Of a DNA stretch of 64,000 nt, positions 43,739 to 53,620 are shown piece after piece; position 1 is the first letter of the stretch, and every line of letters begins with the position of its first letter. Source of the stretch: Aquarana catesbeiana (lineage: Eukaryota > Chordata > Amphibia > Anura > Ranidae); the NCBI RefSeq assembly GCF_042186555.1, contig NC_133324.1:70775793-70839792 (forward strand), given 5' to 3'. Position numbers and translations under genes: made by a program. A model generated the notes under the pieces. That model saw nothing but the letters and a program-made list of their open reading frames with translations. It was not told the origin of the DNA and searched no databases.

Positions 43739-45688
43739 CTAGGGTATGGTAGCGTTCAAAACATTCACCAATGCAAAGACCAGGATTGCCAGGACAGAGG
43801 GGACAATAATACCGGGTGTCACGCCTAAATCCGCGCTTGCTGCAGACACAACATCTTTTTTGGGGGTTCGTTGGGTAGGGGTACTCGGGAGGGCATAAAG
43901 AAAATGCCTCTCATGCAGCCGGCTTACTGCATTTGGTTGGGGATGGTGAGGTGGAGCACCGTCTGGATACAGAAGGGCTCTGACGATCTCTTCCTGGAAT
44001 TTAAGGAAGGATCCAGTCCGTCCTGAAGCTCTGTATAGCACATAAGCATTCAGCAAAGCCAATTGAAATAAATAAACAGACACTTTTTTGTACCAGCGTC
44101 TGGCCTTACGGGCAATTAGGTACGGCGCCAACAACTGGTCGTTGAGGTCCACCCCTCCCATATTAAGGTTATATTCGTGGACACAGAGGGGTTTCTCCAC
44201 AACACCAGTCGCCGTAGGAATTTGGACCATCGTGTCTGCATGAAGGGAGGTGAGAACGAAAACATTCTTCTTATCCCTCCACTTCATAGCGAGCAAATTA
44301 TTATATTTCAAGCAGGCTCTCTCCCCCAGCCTAAGACGGGAATCTACAAGCCGCTGGGGAAAGCCCCGGCAATTAGGTCGCACGGTGCCACATGCTCCAA
44401 TCTGATGATCAAAAAGGTGGCTAAAAAGTGGCACGCTCGTATAATAATTGTCCACGTACAAGTGGTACCCCTTTCCGAATAAGGGTGACACCAAGTCCCA
44501 CACTATCTTGCCAGCGCTTCCTATGTAGTCAGGGCAGTTTGTCGGCTCTACGTGACTATCTTTGCCCTTGTAAACCATAAAACTACATGTATAGCCTGTG
44601 GCCCTGTCACAGAGCTTATACATCTTGACCCCGTATCTGGCACGCTTGCTGGGAAGGTACTGTTTGAATGACAAGCGGCCAGAAAATTTAACCAGGGACT
44701 CATCAACGCAGACAACTTGATGGGGAGTAAACAAGTCTGCAAATTGTTGGTTGAAGTGGTTTACGAGGGGCCGAATTTTGTAGAGCCGATCGTATGCAGG
44801 GTCTCCACGAGGACGACAGAGTTCATTGTCGTTGAAGTGCATGAACCGCAAAATCTGCTCGTATCGTGCCCTGGCCATGGAGGCAGAGAACAAGGGTGAA
44901 TGGTAAATTGGGTCAGTGGACCAATATGACCGCAACTCACTCTTTTTATTCAACCCCATGAGGAGGGAAAGGCCCAGAAAGATCTTAAATTCGGAGACCG
45001 TAATTGGTCTCCAATCTCTGGCAAGGGAGGACTGAGGATTAGCGGCGATGTATTGACCAGCGTATAAATTGCTTTGGTCCACAATAGATCTATAGAGATC
45101 TTCGGTGAAAAACAGTGAATAAAAATCCAGTGGCGTAAAGTCAACTGTTTCCACCTGAATTGCGGGTTGGCCAGTGAAAGGGGGAAGTACGGGTGCTGCA
45201 GAAGTGGTGGGTACCCAATTCGGATTGGCGAATGCAGCAGGAAGGGCACTATGGGCACGACGGGCCTGGGTTCGTCTTCTTGGTGGCAGCGGGACACTAC
45301 TTGTGCTTGCCACCTCGCCAGCTTGAACTGCACTTATGGGACTCGCCACGTCACCAAGTGTTACTGCAGTGCTGGATGTACGACCAGGGTGTACTAGGCC
45401 GCTGGTGCTTGCCAGTTCACCAGAAGGAATAGCGGCACTAGTACTTCTCTGCTCCATACGAGAGCCCTGCGGTTCTTGCACTTCAAGGACAGAATAAGTT
45501 TGGGGTCTGGTACGCCTGACCTTAGCAGGGACCACAACTCCGTCGTCAGAGCTATCTGTCATGGAGCCGCTGTCCTCTACAGGATCGTATTCTGAGCCTG
45601 AATCTGACAGATGAGTGACTTCCTCTTCACTATCTGTCATGCTCAGAAACCTGTAGGCCTCTTCACTAGTGTACCTTCGATTTGCCAT
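43739..45688 (-). CDS. piggyBac-family transposase, long near-intact ORF
   Basis: The frame is open for 649 codons from MANRRYTSEEAYRF (an in-frame Met 15 codons earlier, at 45733, gives 664). Numbering from the upstream Met: residues 35-75 acidic (DSEEEVTHLSDSGSEYDP), 100-185 Ser/Thr-rich linker with GEVASTS-type repeats, 200-340 the N-terminal core (WRPITVSEFKIFLGLSLLMG, YWSTDP), then the catalytic Asp residues of this superfamily at 344 (VCVDESLVKFSGR), 428 (HLYVDNYYTSVPLF) and 529 (NMGGVDLNDQLL). The family cuts and pastes DNA at TTAA without footprint. Oddity: at the run of six A's near 43861 (codons 625-627, PKKDV) the expected Cys-rich tail shifts to another frame: that frame reads CCVCSKRGFRRD and CPLCPGNPGLC and stops at 43728. 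One lost A explains it, so the encoded protein here ends with an unrelated hydrophobic tail. Confidence 0.92.
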   Translation of the reverse strand: MANRRYTSEEAYRFLSMTDSEEEVTHLSDSGSEYDPVEDSGSMTDSSDDGVVVPAKVRRTRPQTYSVLEVQEPQGSRMEQRSTSAAIPSGELASTSGLVHPGRTSSTAVTLGDVASPISAVQAGEVASTSSVPLPPRRRTQARRAHSALPAAFANPNWVPTTSAAPVLPPFTGQPAIQVETVDFTPLDFYSLFFTEDLYRSIVDQSNLYAGQYIAANPQSSLARDWRPITVSEFKIFLGLSLLMGLNKKSELRSYWSTDPIYHSPLFSASMARARYEQILRFMHFNDNELCRPRGDPAYDRLYKIRPLVNHFNQQFADLFTPHQVVCVDESLVKFSGRLSFKQYLPSKRARYGVKMYKLCDRATGYTCSFMVYKGKDSHVEPTNCPDYIGSAGKIVWDLVSPLFGKGYHLYVDNYYTSVPLFSHLFDHQIGACGTVRPNCRGFPQRLVDSRLRLGERACLKYNNLLAMKWRDKKNVFVLTSLHADTMVQIPTATGVVEKPLCVHEYNLNMGGVDLNDQLLAPYLIARKARRWYKKVSVYLFQLALLNAYVLYRASGRTGSFLKFQEEIVRALLYPDGAPPHHPQPNAVSRLHERHFLYALPSTPTQRTPKKDVVSAASADLGVTPGIIVPSVLAILVFALVNVLNATIP

Positions 45689-45762
45689 TTTGGCCTCTAA
45701 ATTTAGGGGTACACTAGTGAGACTCACAGGCAAAAAAGCTCCTGACTGTCAGCGACTGATTC

Positions 45763-47066
45763 AAAACGCTACCAAAAACCTGTTAGCGATCGCAGGGATC
45801 AGGCCTGACTCTGCGAACGCTGCAGTTATGTGTGCTTAGTGTTTTGTAAGTGTCAGTTATTGATCGATACTGCACTTGGGTGGGCTGGGCTGGGCTGGGC
45901 CGAGGAGCAAAACGCAGGTGCTAGCAGGTATCTGGGCTGATCCCGCTAACACTGCGTTTCAGGGAACCCTAAACTGCTGGGGAGTATAGATCTGATCGGA
46001 TCAGATATCGATCCGTTCAGATACTATAGCACTAAGGGAGGTGTATGCTGCGTGCGTGGGTTTTAGCGGTACTGGCGCTAACCTGACGCTGCCTGGGGCG
46101 ACGCAGACCTTATCTGATCCTAAAAACTTAACTTCTATCACCGCCGGGCAATTAGGGGGTTAAACCTTTATAAGGTAATAAACGGCGGGTGCCCTAAAAC
46201 TATAATAAACTATAATAAACTGTAATAAACTATAATAAACTACAAAAAACAAACTAGCTAACCAGCGTCACCCGTAACACTTATACGGTGATCGCTGGTG
46301 AAAGGGTTAACTAGGGGGCAATCAGGGGGTTAAAACCTTTAGCAGGTAGTATATGGGGGTCCCTGTCGCTATAAAACACTCACAGCGAACCTATATACTT
46401 ACCTCCCTAAACTAGCGTCACCTGTGTCACTAATACAGCGATCAGAAAAACGATTGCTTAGCGACACTGGTGACGGGGGGTGATCACGGGGTTAACCTTT
46501 ATTAGGGGGGGTTAGGGGGGTACCCTGGACCTAAAGGGGGGTACCCTAGACCTAAAGGGGGCTAACCTAACTGCCCTAACACTTATAACTGACACAAACT
46601 GACACCAATGCAAAAAAAAAAAACACTGCTATTGGTGTCAGAGTGACAGGGGGTACAGGGGGGTGATCGGGGGGTGATCGGGGGGGTGACAGGGGGGTGA
46701 AAAGTGTGCCTGCGTGTTCTACTGGAAGTGTAGTGTTGGTGCACTTACTTGGATGTCTTCTCTCCTCGGCGTCGGATCAAAAAGACCGGCTCGAGGAGAG
46801 ATGACATCACTTCCTCTCCCTCTGTTTACATTACAGAGGGAGAGGAAGCATTTGATTCGCTGGGAGCGATCGGGAGGGGGTGGCCATCAATTTATGGCCT
46901 CCCCCTGACCCCTCATCGCCCGCGAACAAGAGCCGACCGCCTACGGCACCGGGGGGGGTCCGATCGGACCCCCCGCCCTCGGGAAGGCATCACGTATCAG
47001 GTACGTGATTTTGCCTGCCCGTGCCGCTCTGCTCACGTATATATGCGTGAGGCGGTCGGCAAGTGG
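45763..47066 (-). other. piggyBac 5' region (leader and end)
   Basis: No gene. Contains short direct repeats (AACTATAATAA four times near 46200; GGGGGTGATCGGGG near 46660) and TTAACCCTTT / AAAGGGTTAA blocks. The outer ~100 bases (CTCACGTATATATGCGTGAG palindrome at 47033-47052) lie next to the right end and could be transposase-binding DNA; that role is inference. Confidence 0.5.
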
Positions 47067-47164
47067 TTAAAGTATCAGGATGATTGAAGCGCATTATTTC
47101 TATTATTACATTATAGCATAAAATGAAATGGTTCAACTCACCATAATGCAGATTCAGTGGGAGC

Positions 47165-47550
47165 CCTGAGTGTGCCACCGTCGCCTGCCACACGTTGCAA
47201 ATTGTCACTTGCCTGGTACCAGATGCAGATTGTCACTTGCCACGTCACCTGCCATATGTTGCGCATTGTCACTTGCCATACATTGCAAATTGTCATTTGG
47301 TAGATCACCTGCCACACGTTGTGGATTGTCACCTGCCACACCTTGCGGATTGTCACTTCTCCACATCACCTGCCACACGTTGCGGATTGTCACTTTGCCA
47401 CGTCACCTGCCACACGTGGATTGTCACTTTGCCACGACACCTGCCACACGTTGCGGATTGTCACTTGCCTGCCACCAGATGCAGATTGCCACTTTGCGAC
47501 GTCACCTGCCACACCTTGCAGATTGTCACTTGCCTGCTAAGGTGGTGTTT
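47165..47550 (+). repeat. ~33-bp minisatellite
   Basis: Imperfect copies built from ACCTGCCACACGTTGC, GGATTGTCACTT and GCCACGTC. It belongs to the right part of the inner hAT. Several frames stay open through it on both strands as an artefact. Confidence 0.88.
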
Positions 47551-48354
47551 GCTTGTCTCTTGCTATCCCAGAGTCAGGCAGCAGAGAGATAATGTAATCT
47601 CTCTGCTGCCCACGCTGCCTGCACAGTGAGGGCGGAAGTTACTGCAGGAATGCAGGGAAGGCGCGGGGCGGTAAGAGATGATCTCATCTCTCTGCTGCTC
47701 CACCCCCTAGCTAGCTGATTGGCCAGCTGTGCGTTCACACCGAGCCAGTTTTCTCACACTCACCCACCCACAAGCCGCCGCTGCGCCGACCGCCCGTAAA
47801 CCGCGCCACCCAGCCCGCTCGCTCTCTTACCCACCCGTGGAGGCGCCACGGAGCTGCCTGCTTGCGGAGAAGCCTGCTCTCTCACCCACCCAGCAACACA
47901 TTTCTCGGGGGTGGCAATTGCCCCGTTGCCCCCCCTGGATCTGCCCCTGTTTTCAACACTAGTACCAACTAGTATTCCAGTGTTTCTGCTCTCCCTCAGC
48001 TTCTCTCCATTACTCAGCTAATGTGACCTCAATGTTAACGAAGGGGGGGCAGGGAAGGGTTAAACGAGCATGCTGTGCAGGGGATCAACGCCCTTTTTAT
48101 CAAGACTGATGACATCACTGGTTGTTAGGACACTGGTGGCTGGAAGGTTGTAATGGTGAACAAATAAAAAAAACCTGTGCCTTTATGTAACTAAAAGGCA
48201 GGCTTGATCAATCTGCTGGCTTGTATACATTTTTGGGCAATTTTTAGGCATTTTGCCAAGGCACTCCTGAAGAAACCTCAAGGCACCCCAGGGTGCCTGG
48301 GCACCCTGGTTGAAAAAGGTTGCAGTATAGAATAATGTTAAACTTACTATAAAG

Positions 48355-49400
48355 CAGTGGTGGCCCGTGCATTGTGGACGCACGGGGGCCACCCCCCGAC
48401 ACCTCCACCGCCCTCCCTATTCATGTGCCTGGCCCCTTTCAGCACGCCGGACACATGAAATACTAAGGCTGGGATAGGCGGGGGGTGTGAATTTTGAAGC
48501 ACGCGATTAGAGCCAGAGGCTCTAATAGCCTTCAAAATAGGGTGGACTCTGGGCACAGAGCACTGGGTCCCGATCCCACCCTGTTGTGTGGCATAGCGAA
48601 TTAATTTTCCCTATTTTCACACTAACATTCCTCCCTGCCAATCAGCAGGCAGGTCCATGAGACCTGTCTCCTGATTGGCCAAAGCATTAGGCGATCCTTT
48701 TGGATGCCAAATGCTTTGGCGGAAGAGGAGACACGGCGAAGGAAGCCTGAAGATGAGCCGAGCGGACACAGGAGCCGCAGCCGCCGCTTTCCGCTGAGGT
48801 GGAGAGCCGCCAAAAAAGGAGAGCCGCCGAGGAGGAGAGCCGCCGCTTACCTCCGAGGAGGAGAGCTGCTGAGGAGGAGAGCCCCGTCACTCCAGGAGAG
48901 GAGCAGAGCCCCGTAACACTTGCGGTAAGTGCCGCTGGACCAGCCGCGCGGGGGGGGTTGTTGAAGTTACAGCCGAGCCTGGCTGCATTTGATGGGCACA
49001 AGTGACTGCATATACTAAGCACAAGTGGCTGCATTTGATGGGCACAAGTAGCTGCATTTGATGGGCACAAGTGGCTGCATATGATGGGCACAAGTGGCTG
49101 CATTTGATTGGCACAAGTGGCTGCATATGATGGGCACAAGTGGTTACATTTGACAGGCACAAATGGCTGCATACGATGGGCACATTGGCTGCGTTTGATG
49201 GGCACAATGGCTGCATATGACGGGCACATGTGGCTGCATTTGATGGGCACAGTGGCTGCATTTGATGGGCAAAGTGGCTGCATTTGATGGGCAAAATGGC
49301 TGCATTTGATGGGAACAGTGAGGCTGCAATTGATGGGGGGGGGTTCAGTATTTTTCAGTTTGTGCCCCCCCAAAAATTTTGAGCACCAGCCCCGCCACTG
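48355..49400. mobile_element. third hAT element, 1.05 kb
   Basis: Ends CAGTGGTGGC and GCCCCGCCACTG are inverted; flanks CTATAAAG (48347-48354) and CTATGAAG (49401-49408) are an 8-bp duplication with one change. It starts only 25 bp after the outer hAT's target duplication. No transposase; interior is GAGGAGAGCCGCC-rich and then a minisatellite. Confidence 0.85.
48970..49335 (+). repeat. ~21-bp minisatellite, GGCTGCATTTGATGGGCACA
   Basis: About 17 imperfect copies, varying between GGCTGCATTTGATGGGCA and GGCTGCATATGATGGGCA. Part of the third hAT. Explains the long minus-strand frames rich in QMQPLCPSNAA. Confidence 0.92.
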
Positions 49401-49408
49401 CTATGAAG

Positions 49409-49666
49409 CTGTACAAACAGAAATTCATAGCAGCAATGTCTTGGCATCTCAATAAGGTGAATCATTAGCTAGTGGTATAGTCTCTATAAGGCTTTGTAGC
49501 CACAGATGCTAGAGAACAACCACCAACCATTTAAAATAAACCCACCATCCAATTTAAATATTTAAAGAAAACAATCAGTACCCCAGGTTTTTTTTAGATT
49601 CAGCCTCTGTGATAGAGAATAAAACATTTCACAGTTGTCACAAGTACATGGGGGTGAAGGGAACTG
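49409..49666. other. no gene recognised
   Basis: Spacer; GGTATAGTCTCTATAAGG and surrounding text show no supported feature. Confidence 0.4.
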
Positions 49667-50058
49667 TTAGGCATCTTTCACCCGGGCACCTCCGTCTTCC
49701 GGATTCCGCTTGCTCAGTGGGGGATCGCTCCGCTGATCCCCTCTGAGCAGGCGGATGACAGGTCCTGTCCCCTCCGCTGTGCAGAGTGGACACAGTCCCG
49801 CTCTCCTCTATAAGGAAATCGGGTAGAAACGGACCACCTGTCCCTTTTTATCTGATCCGATCCTCCAGAAGGATGGAAACAAGGACCACCATCCTTCTGG
49901 ATTTTGCAGGCAGCATTGGATCGGGTAGCAGCGGGTGCCAGCGGACATGTGTCTGCTGACATTAGCCGCTCCATAGGGGAGATTGGAGGGTCCAATCAGG
50001 TCCACCTGAAAAACTGACAGGCGGACCTGATTGGAAAGCCCATGTGAAAGGACCCTAA
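49667..50058. mobile_element. MITE with TTTCAC ends
   Basis: TTAGGCATCTTTCACCCGGG at the left and CCCATGTGAAAGGACCCTAA at the right are inverted repeats with a few mismatches. Interior is G/C-rich with an inverted pair AGAAGGATGG / CCATCCTTCT. Non-coding. Confidence 0.7.
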
Positions 50059-50340
50059 CAAGACAACTCTCTAAAGGGGGATTCCCCTAACTTTGCAGTG
50101 ATTTTCTTTCACTTCTTGTTCCATCTATATGGGCACAGGGCATGAAAGAATACTGTATCCCTTTAGTTGAATACAGAGAGCAAACATAACTTGACAATAG
50201 TTCTACTCATGCTGTATTCTATTTAAAGCAATAATTTTAATAGATATACTTTGAGGTTAAACCCACAAAATGTCTGCTATTACCTTTTATGGGTAGAAAG
50301 TTCTATATGCCTTGTAAAAATAGTTTTTATTTGTTCACAG

Positions 50341-50445
50341 GTGCTGACCTACTTGATTTCAGCTCTAGACCCCAACATCTGGCAGTCCTTACTGGACAGT
50401 GAGGCACACTCATTGTGGAAGCGGATGGTAGTTGGAGAGGCTTAA
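50341..50445 (+). CDS. candidate terminal coding exon of an unidentified host gene
   Basis: A polypyrimidine-rich acceptor (TTTTTATTTGTTCACAG) is followed in phase 0 by 34 codons and TAA: VLTYLISALDPNIWQSLLDS, then EAHSLWKRMVVGEA. Composition is unlike the repeats around it: no simple repeat, two Trp residues, an amphipathic pattern ending in a typical last exon stop. No other copy exists in this window. I do not recognise the gene. If real, the upstream exons should lie on the plus strand to the left, beyond the transposon nest, or outside the window. It could also be a decayed exon or a chance frame. Confidence 0.45.
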   Translation: MLTYLISALDPNIWQSLLDSEAHSLWKRMVVGEA

Positions 50446-51982
50446 CAATCATTCTCTTAGTAGCAAAGCACAACTAGTTTTAGAGAAGCACTTAAAGTAA
50501 CACTTTTTGGCTAAGGTAGTAGAGGACACCTTGTGGTGACACAGGACTTTGATTAGTTGTAATTGGACTTGGGCTTACTTTAGCAGGCTTTACCTGTATT
50601 CCTACTTTTAAGGCACTTAAATAGTTAGGGAGACTGACCAACTAAAGACATACAGTGTAAATGGGAGAGCAAGGTGGTTTGGTAGCTCCGGCAGCATGCT
50701 TAGTAGTAGTTAGTCACATTCAACTGGGCTTGTTCTGTAATGATGAAGATGTTTCATAGCTTCTGCAAGCAACTTCTTCAGTTCTAATGAGTGCCAGGAA
50801 GATACACATGCATATACAAACAAGTGTCACAGATACCTTCGCCCAATTACCATAGAAAGGTAGATGTAAATCAAAGGATTACATTTACACTATGAAGCCT
50901 TCCTGACACTAAGAATGAAATTATGTCACTAGAACCGGGTGATTCCACAATTTTCGCACTTCTCAACCTATACTTAGTAACAACATCTGCTTTTCCATGG
51001 TAATTGGATCAATGTGGTGATGCTACCTGTTTAGATATACACTCACCGGCCACTTTATTAGGTACACCTTGCTAATAAGTACACTTTGATGTTTGGGTGA
51101 AGGTACACTTTAAGGTTGGGTTCACACTATGCCACATGTGGCTCACAGCAGGAGTCCTGTGCATCCCCATTCACCATTCCAGGTCCGATTTCAGCTGAAT
51201 GTGGACCTGAAACAGACCAAAAGGTGCACAGGACCCCTGTGCAAATTTGCACCGGAGCCATAGAGGAGATATGTGAACCGGCTCCATAGAGAGACGGTCA
51301 CAATCTCCTACCATGCTAATTGGGTACGGGGAAACAGCAGCCTAAAGCAAATGACTAGTTTAGTTATAGTATAGCTTTTGTCTCCTTGGATCTATAATAA
51401 CAACAAAAATGTCAACAGTCAAGAAAAAAAACACAGACTGACTTTTGGTAGAGCAAGGAAAGTGCTACAAAAGATCTTAAAAAAAACTGATATGTCTTCA
51501 ACTACAAAGGTCAGAATTGTCCAGGCTATGGCATTTTCTCTTAAGCTGTCCATACACCAGTAGAATTGCATTCTAATTTGCCTACAGAAATTCTAAAAAA
51601 AAGTTCATGCCATCATTGAGACAACTAAATTTGTTTGAAAGTCCTTAAAATTTTGTGCAGACCTAAATGAATAGAATGCCAATCAGAGTATCTTTTGTAC
51701 CTAGCATGTGTGCACTATAATAAATCTTTTCCGAACAGAAACCACATTCAGACTTAGAATTTTGTTTGTTTGAGAAAAAACTTTCCATCCTGCTCCTTCA
51801 TATTTTCTTGTCACTACATTAAAAAATGACCATGATTTCACCCCACTAAATGTTTAAAAATCAAACGAGCATTCCAAAAACAAAATTTTCTATTAAAATT
51901 CTATTAGTGTATGACCAGCTAAACTCTCTATGGATGAGAAAGCATACACTCACAAACATTGTAAGCTTGATGTTTTGAAGAC
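50446..51982. other. no gene recognised; two repeat scraps
   Basis: If the exon at 50341 is real, the start of this stretch would be 3' UTR; no AATAAA close by is obvious. CACTCACCGGCCACTTTATT at 51041-51062 is the end of a widespread fish/frog DNA repeat, here only about 45 bases. 51113-51300 shares the GGGTTCACACT end with 14341. Nothing else supported. Confidence 0.4.
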
Positions 51983-52457
51983 TTAAAGCGGGGTTCCACC
52001 CAAATTTTGAACAATATCTGTATGTATTCTCTTCCTTGCCTAGATGCTGATATGCCGTTTAAAAAAATGTAAATCGCCGTAATTACCTTTTATTTTTCTA
52101 TTCTTCTTTGCACTTCCTGGTTCTCCTCCCGTGGGAGTAGGCGTGTTTCTAGCCTCTCCCAGACTCCTGGGAGCTAGTCTCAGGCTTCCCAGGATGCCAC
52201 TGAGCATGTGCGGGAACGAGCGGTGAATGCTGGGAGCACAGCATTCACCACATCCAGGAAATAAATGCTTGTGGGCTTCAAATGCCCACAATGAAGATGG
52301 AAACCGCCTGCAGTGAATAATATAAGTTATTCTTTCCGACGAAATCTGACACAGGCGGACATATTACACACAATATGTGAGTATGTAATGCTGAGAAGAA
52401 AAGTTTGTGAATGAACTAAAAAAAAAAAAAACGATAGATAGGTGGACCCCCGCTTTA
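51983..52457. mobile_element. MITE, TTAAAGCGGGGTTCCACC ends
   Basis: The left end TTAAAGCGGGGTTCCACC pairs with the right end GGTGGACCCCCGCTTTAA. TTA/TAA at the edges would fit a PIF/Harbinger-type 3-bp target, but the ends themselves may include it. Non-coding. Confidence 0.8.
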
Positions 52458-52609
52458 AGACCCAAACAGAAAAATTTTGAGAAAAATGAGTCCAAATCAA
52501 CTTGACAGCACCTAATAATAATAGCTGAAACTGTTTTTTTATTTTATTAAGTCATTAGCAAAGTCCAAATCACAACACCAAGAATCTTTATTTGTGAGGA
52601 CCTCTCTCT

Positions 52610-53620
52610 TTAAAGCTGAATTCCAGGAATTCAGCTCCTTTGTAAAATGTATAGGCATACTATGAGTTAAGTCCAAAGAGCTACATGACATCTCCTTGGC
52701 TTACCTCTATTGTTTACATCTTAACCCGCGTACACACGAGCGGGATTTCCGTCGGAAAAATCTTGGATGGTTTTTCCGACTGGATTACGCTCAAACTTGG
52801 CTTGCATACACACAGTCACACAAAAGTTCGCTGAACTTTCAAACGTCAAAAACGCGGTGATGTACAAAACTACGAAGGGCTGAGAAAATGAAGTTTAATG
52901 CTTCCGAGCATGAGCCGAATTGTTTCCGAGCATGCGTAGGAATTTTGCGCGCCCGAATTGGTACAGGCGATCGGAATTTCAGATCAGAACTTTTTTCCGA
53001 CCTAAAAATTGAGAACATGCTCTCAATCTTTAGCTGGCTGGAATTCCACCAGCAAAAGTCCGATAGAGTATACACATGGTCGCATTTTCGGACTTTTGCT
53101 GGCGTAATTTCCGCTCGTGTGTATACGGGGCATAACAGTTTTATTGCACTCCCGGAAGATGGCTTATTGTATTTCCAAGAGCTCGCTGCTGTTGCTTCAG
53201 GTCTAAGTATCTTCAACATTGGTGTTGGAGAAGCTGCTATGCCTGTCCCTCCCCTCCCCTCCTCCTGCCCAATCACAGAAGCCTTTGCATTATGTGAACT
53301 CATTCAAAAAATACAAAGACTTCTCTGAATGGGCAGCAGAGCGGAGAGGCGGGCATAGCTGCTTTGTGTGCCTCCCTCTCCTCTCTCTTGGAGGGGTGGG
53401 CATAGCTGCTCTGTATGCCTCCCTCTCCTCTCTTTCGCAGGGGCAGGCATAGCTGCTCTGTATGCCTCCCTCTCCTTTCTCACAAGTGTCAGTGTATGCT
53501 CCAGCAGAGCCATAAACCTGTCAGATATAAATAATAGAGATCATGCACCTCCTTGGACTTAACTCATAGCATACCTGTCCATTTTACAAAGTGGCTGCAA
53601 TTTTTGGAATTCAGCTTTAA
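52610..53620. mobile_element. MITE, AAAGCTGAATTCC ends, split by a Harbinger MITE
   Basis: Left TTTAAAGCTGAATTCCAGG with GTAAAATGTATAGGCATAC and ATGAGTTAAGTCCA is mirrored at the right as TGGACTTAACTCAT, ATTTTACAAAGTG and GGAATTCAGCTTTAA. Between the arms lie the Harbinger MITE (52735-53132) and three copies of a GGGCATAGCTGCTCTGTATGCC unit (53350-53470). Confidence 0.8.
52735..53132 (+). mobile_element. PIF/Harbinger MITE (copy 3)
   Basis: TAA flanks (52732-52734, 53133-53135). Left CCCGCGTACACACGAGCGGG and right CCGCTCGTGTGTATACGGGGCA are inverted. Interior GAGCATGCGTAGG, GTCACACAAAAGTTCG and GCGGTGATGTACAAAAC align with the other copies and the long element's subterminal DNA. Confidence 0.82.

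Larger units (their letters stand above)
38382..47066 (-). mobile_element. large piggyBac transposon (8.7 kb)
   Basis: Right end (5' of the transposase) reads GGCGGTCGGCAAGTGG before TTAA (47067-47070). Left end CCACTTCAGCCCCGGAAGG follows TTAT (38378-38381), a one-base-changed TTAA. Rejoining the two flanks gives a 17-bp-stem hairpin with the TTAA in its loop, which supports these as the two ends of one insertion. A second left-type end, CCACTTGAAGACAAAGCCC preceded by CTAA, lies at 41487 and would give a 5.58-kb element with the same right end. The 3' half holds 386-bp repeats; the transposase occupies 43739-45688. MITEs at 1486, 3010, 6216 and 13290 share one or other of these ends. Confidence 0.85.
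38258..47949. mobile_element. inner hAT element, split by a piggyBac
   Basis: Ends CAGGGGCGGATCCAG and CTGGATCTGCCCCTG are inverted repeats. The flanking 8 bp are TTTTCCAC (38250-38257) and TTTTCAAC (47950-47957), one mismatch. Its own DNA is about 124 bp on the left and 880 bp on the right. A 17-bp internal inverted repeat, GCGCTTCAATCATCCTG at 38349-38365 and its complement at 47076-47092, frames the piggyBac insertion point. No transposase gene. Confidence 0.88.
38105..48322. mobile_element. outer hAT element of a nested cluster
   Basis: The left end CAGTGTTTCTCAACCTTTTC is a hAT-type terminus. CAGTATAG occurs at 38097-38104 and exactly again at 48323-48330, an 8-bp duplication as expected for hAT. 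The right end reads CTGGTTGAAAAAGGTTG; compared with the left, the last ~10 bases (AGAAACACTG expected) are missing. Only about 150 bases on the left and 370 on the right belong to this element; the rest is the inner hAT and piggyBac. Non-autonomous: no hAT transposase is seen. Confidence 0.85.

Noticed and set aside
46749..47087. 112-codon plus-strand frame next to the piggyBac end
   Set aside because: Runs through the transposon's terminal region against the transposase strand; no domain.
47165..49335. Regularly spaced short repeats as a CRISPR array
   Set aside because: Units are contiguous with no unique spacers, and the context is a vertebrate-type transposon nest.
48687..49373. 228-codon minus-strand frame with repeated QMQPLCPSNAA
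   Set aside because: Antisense reading of the 21-bp minisatellite in the third hAT.
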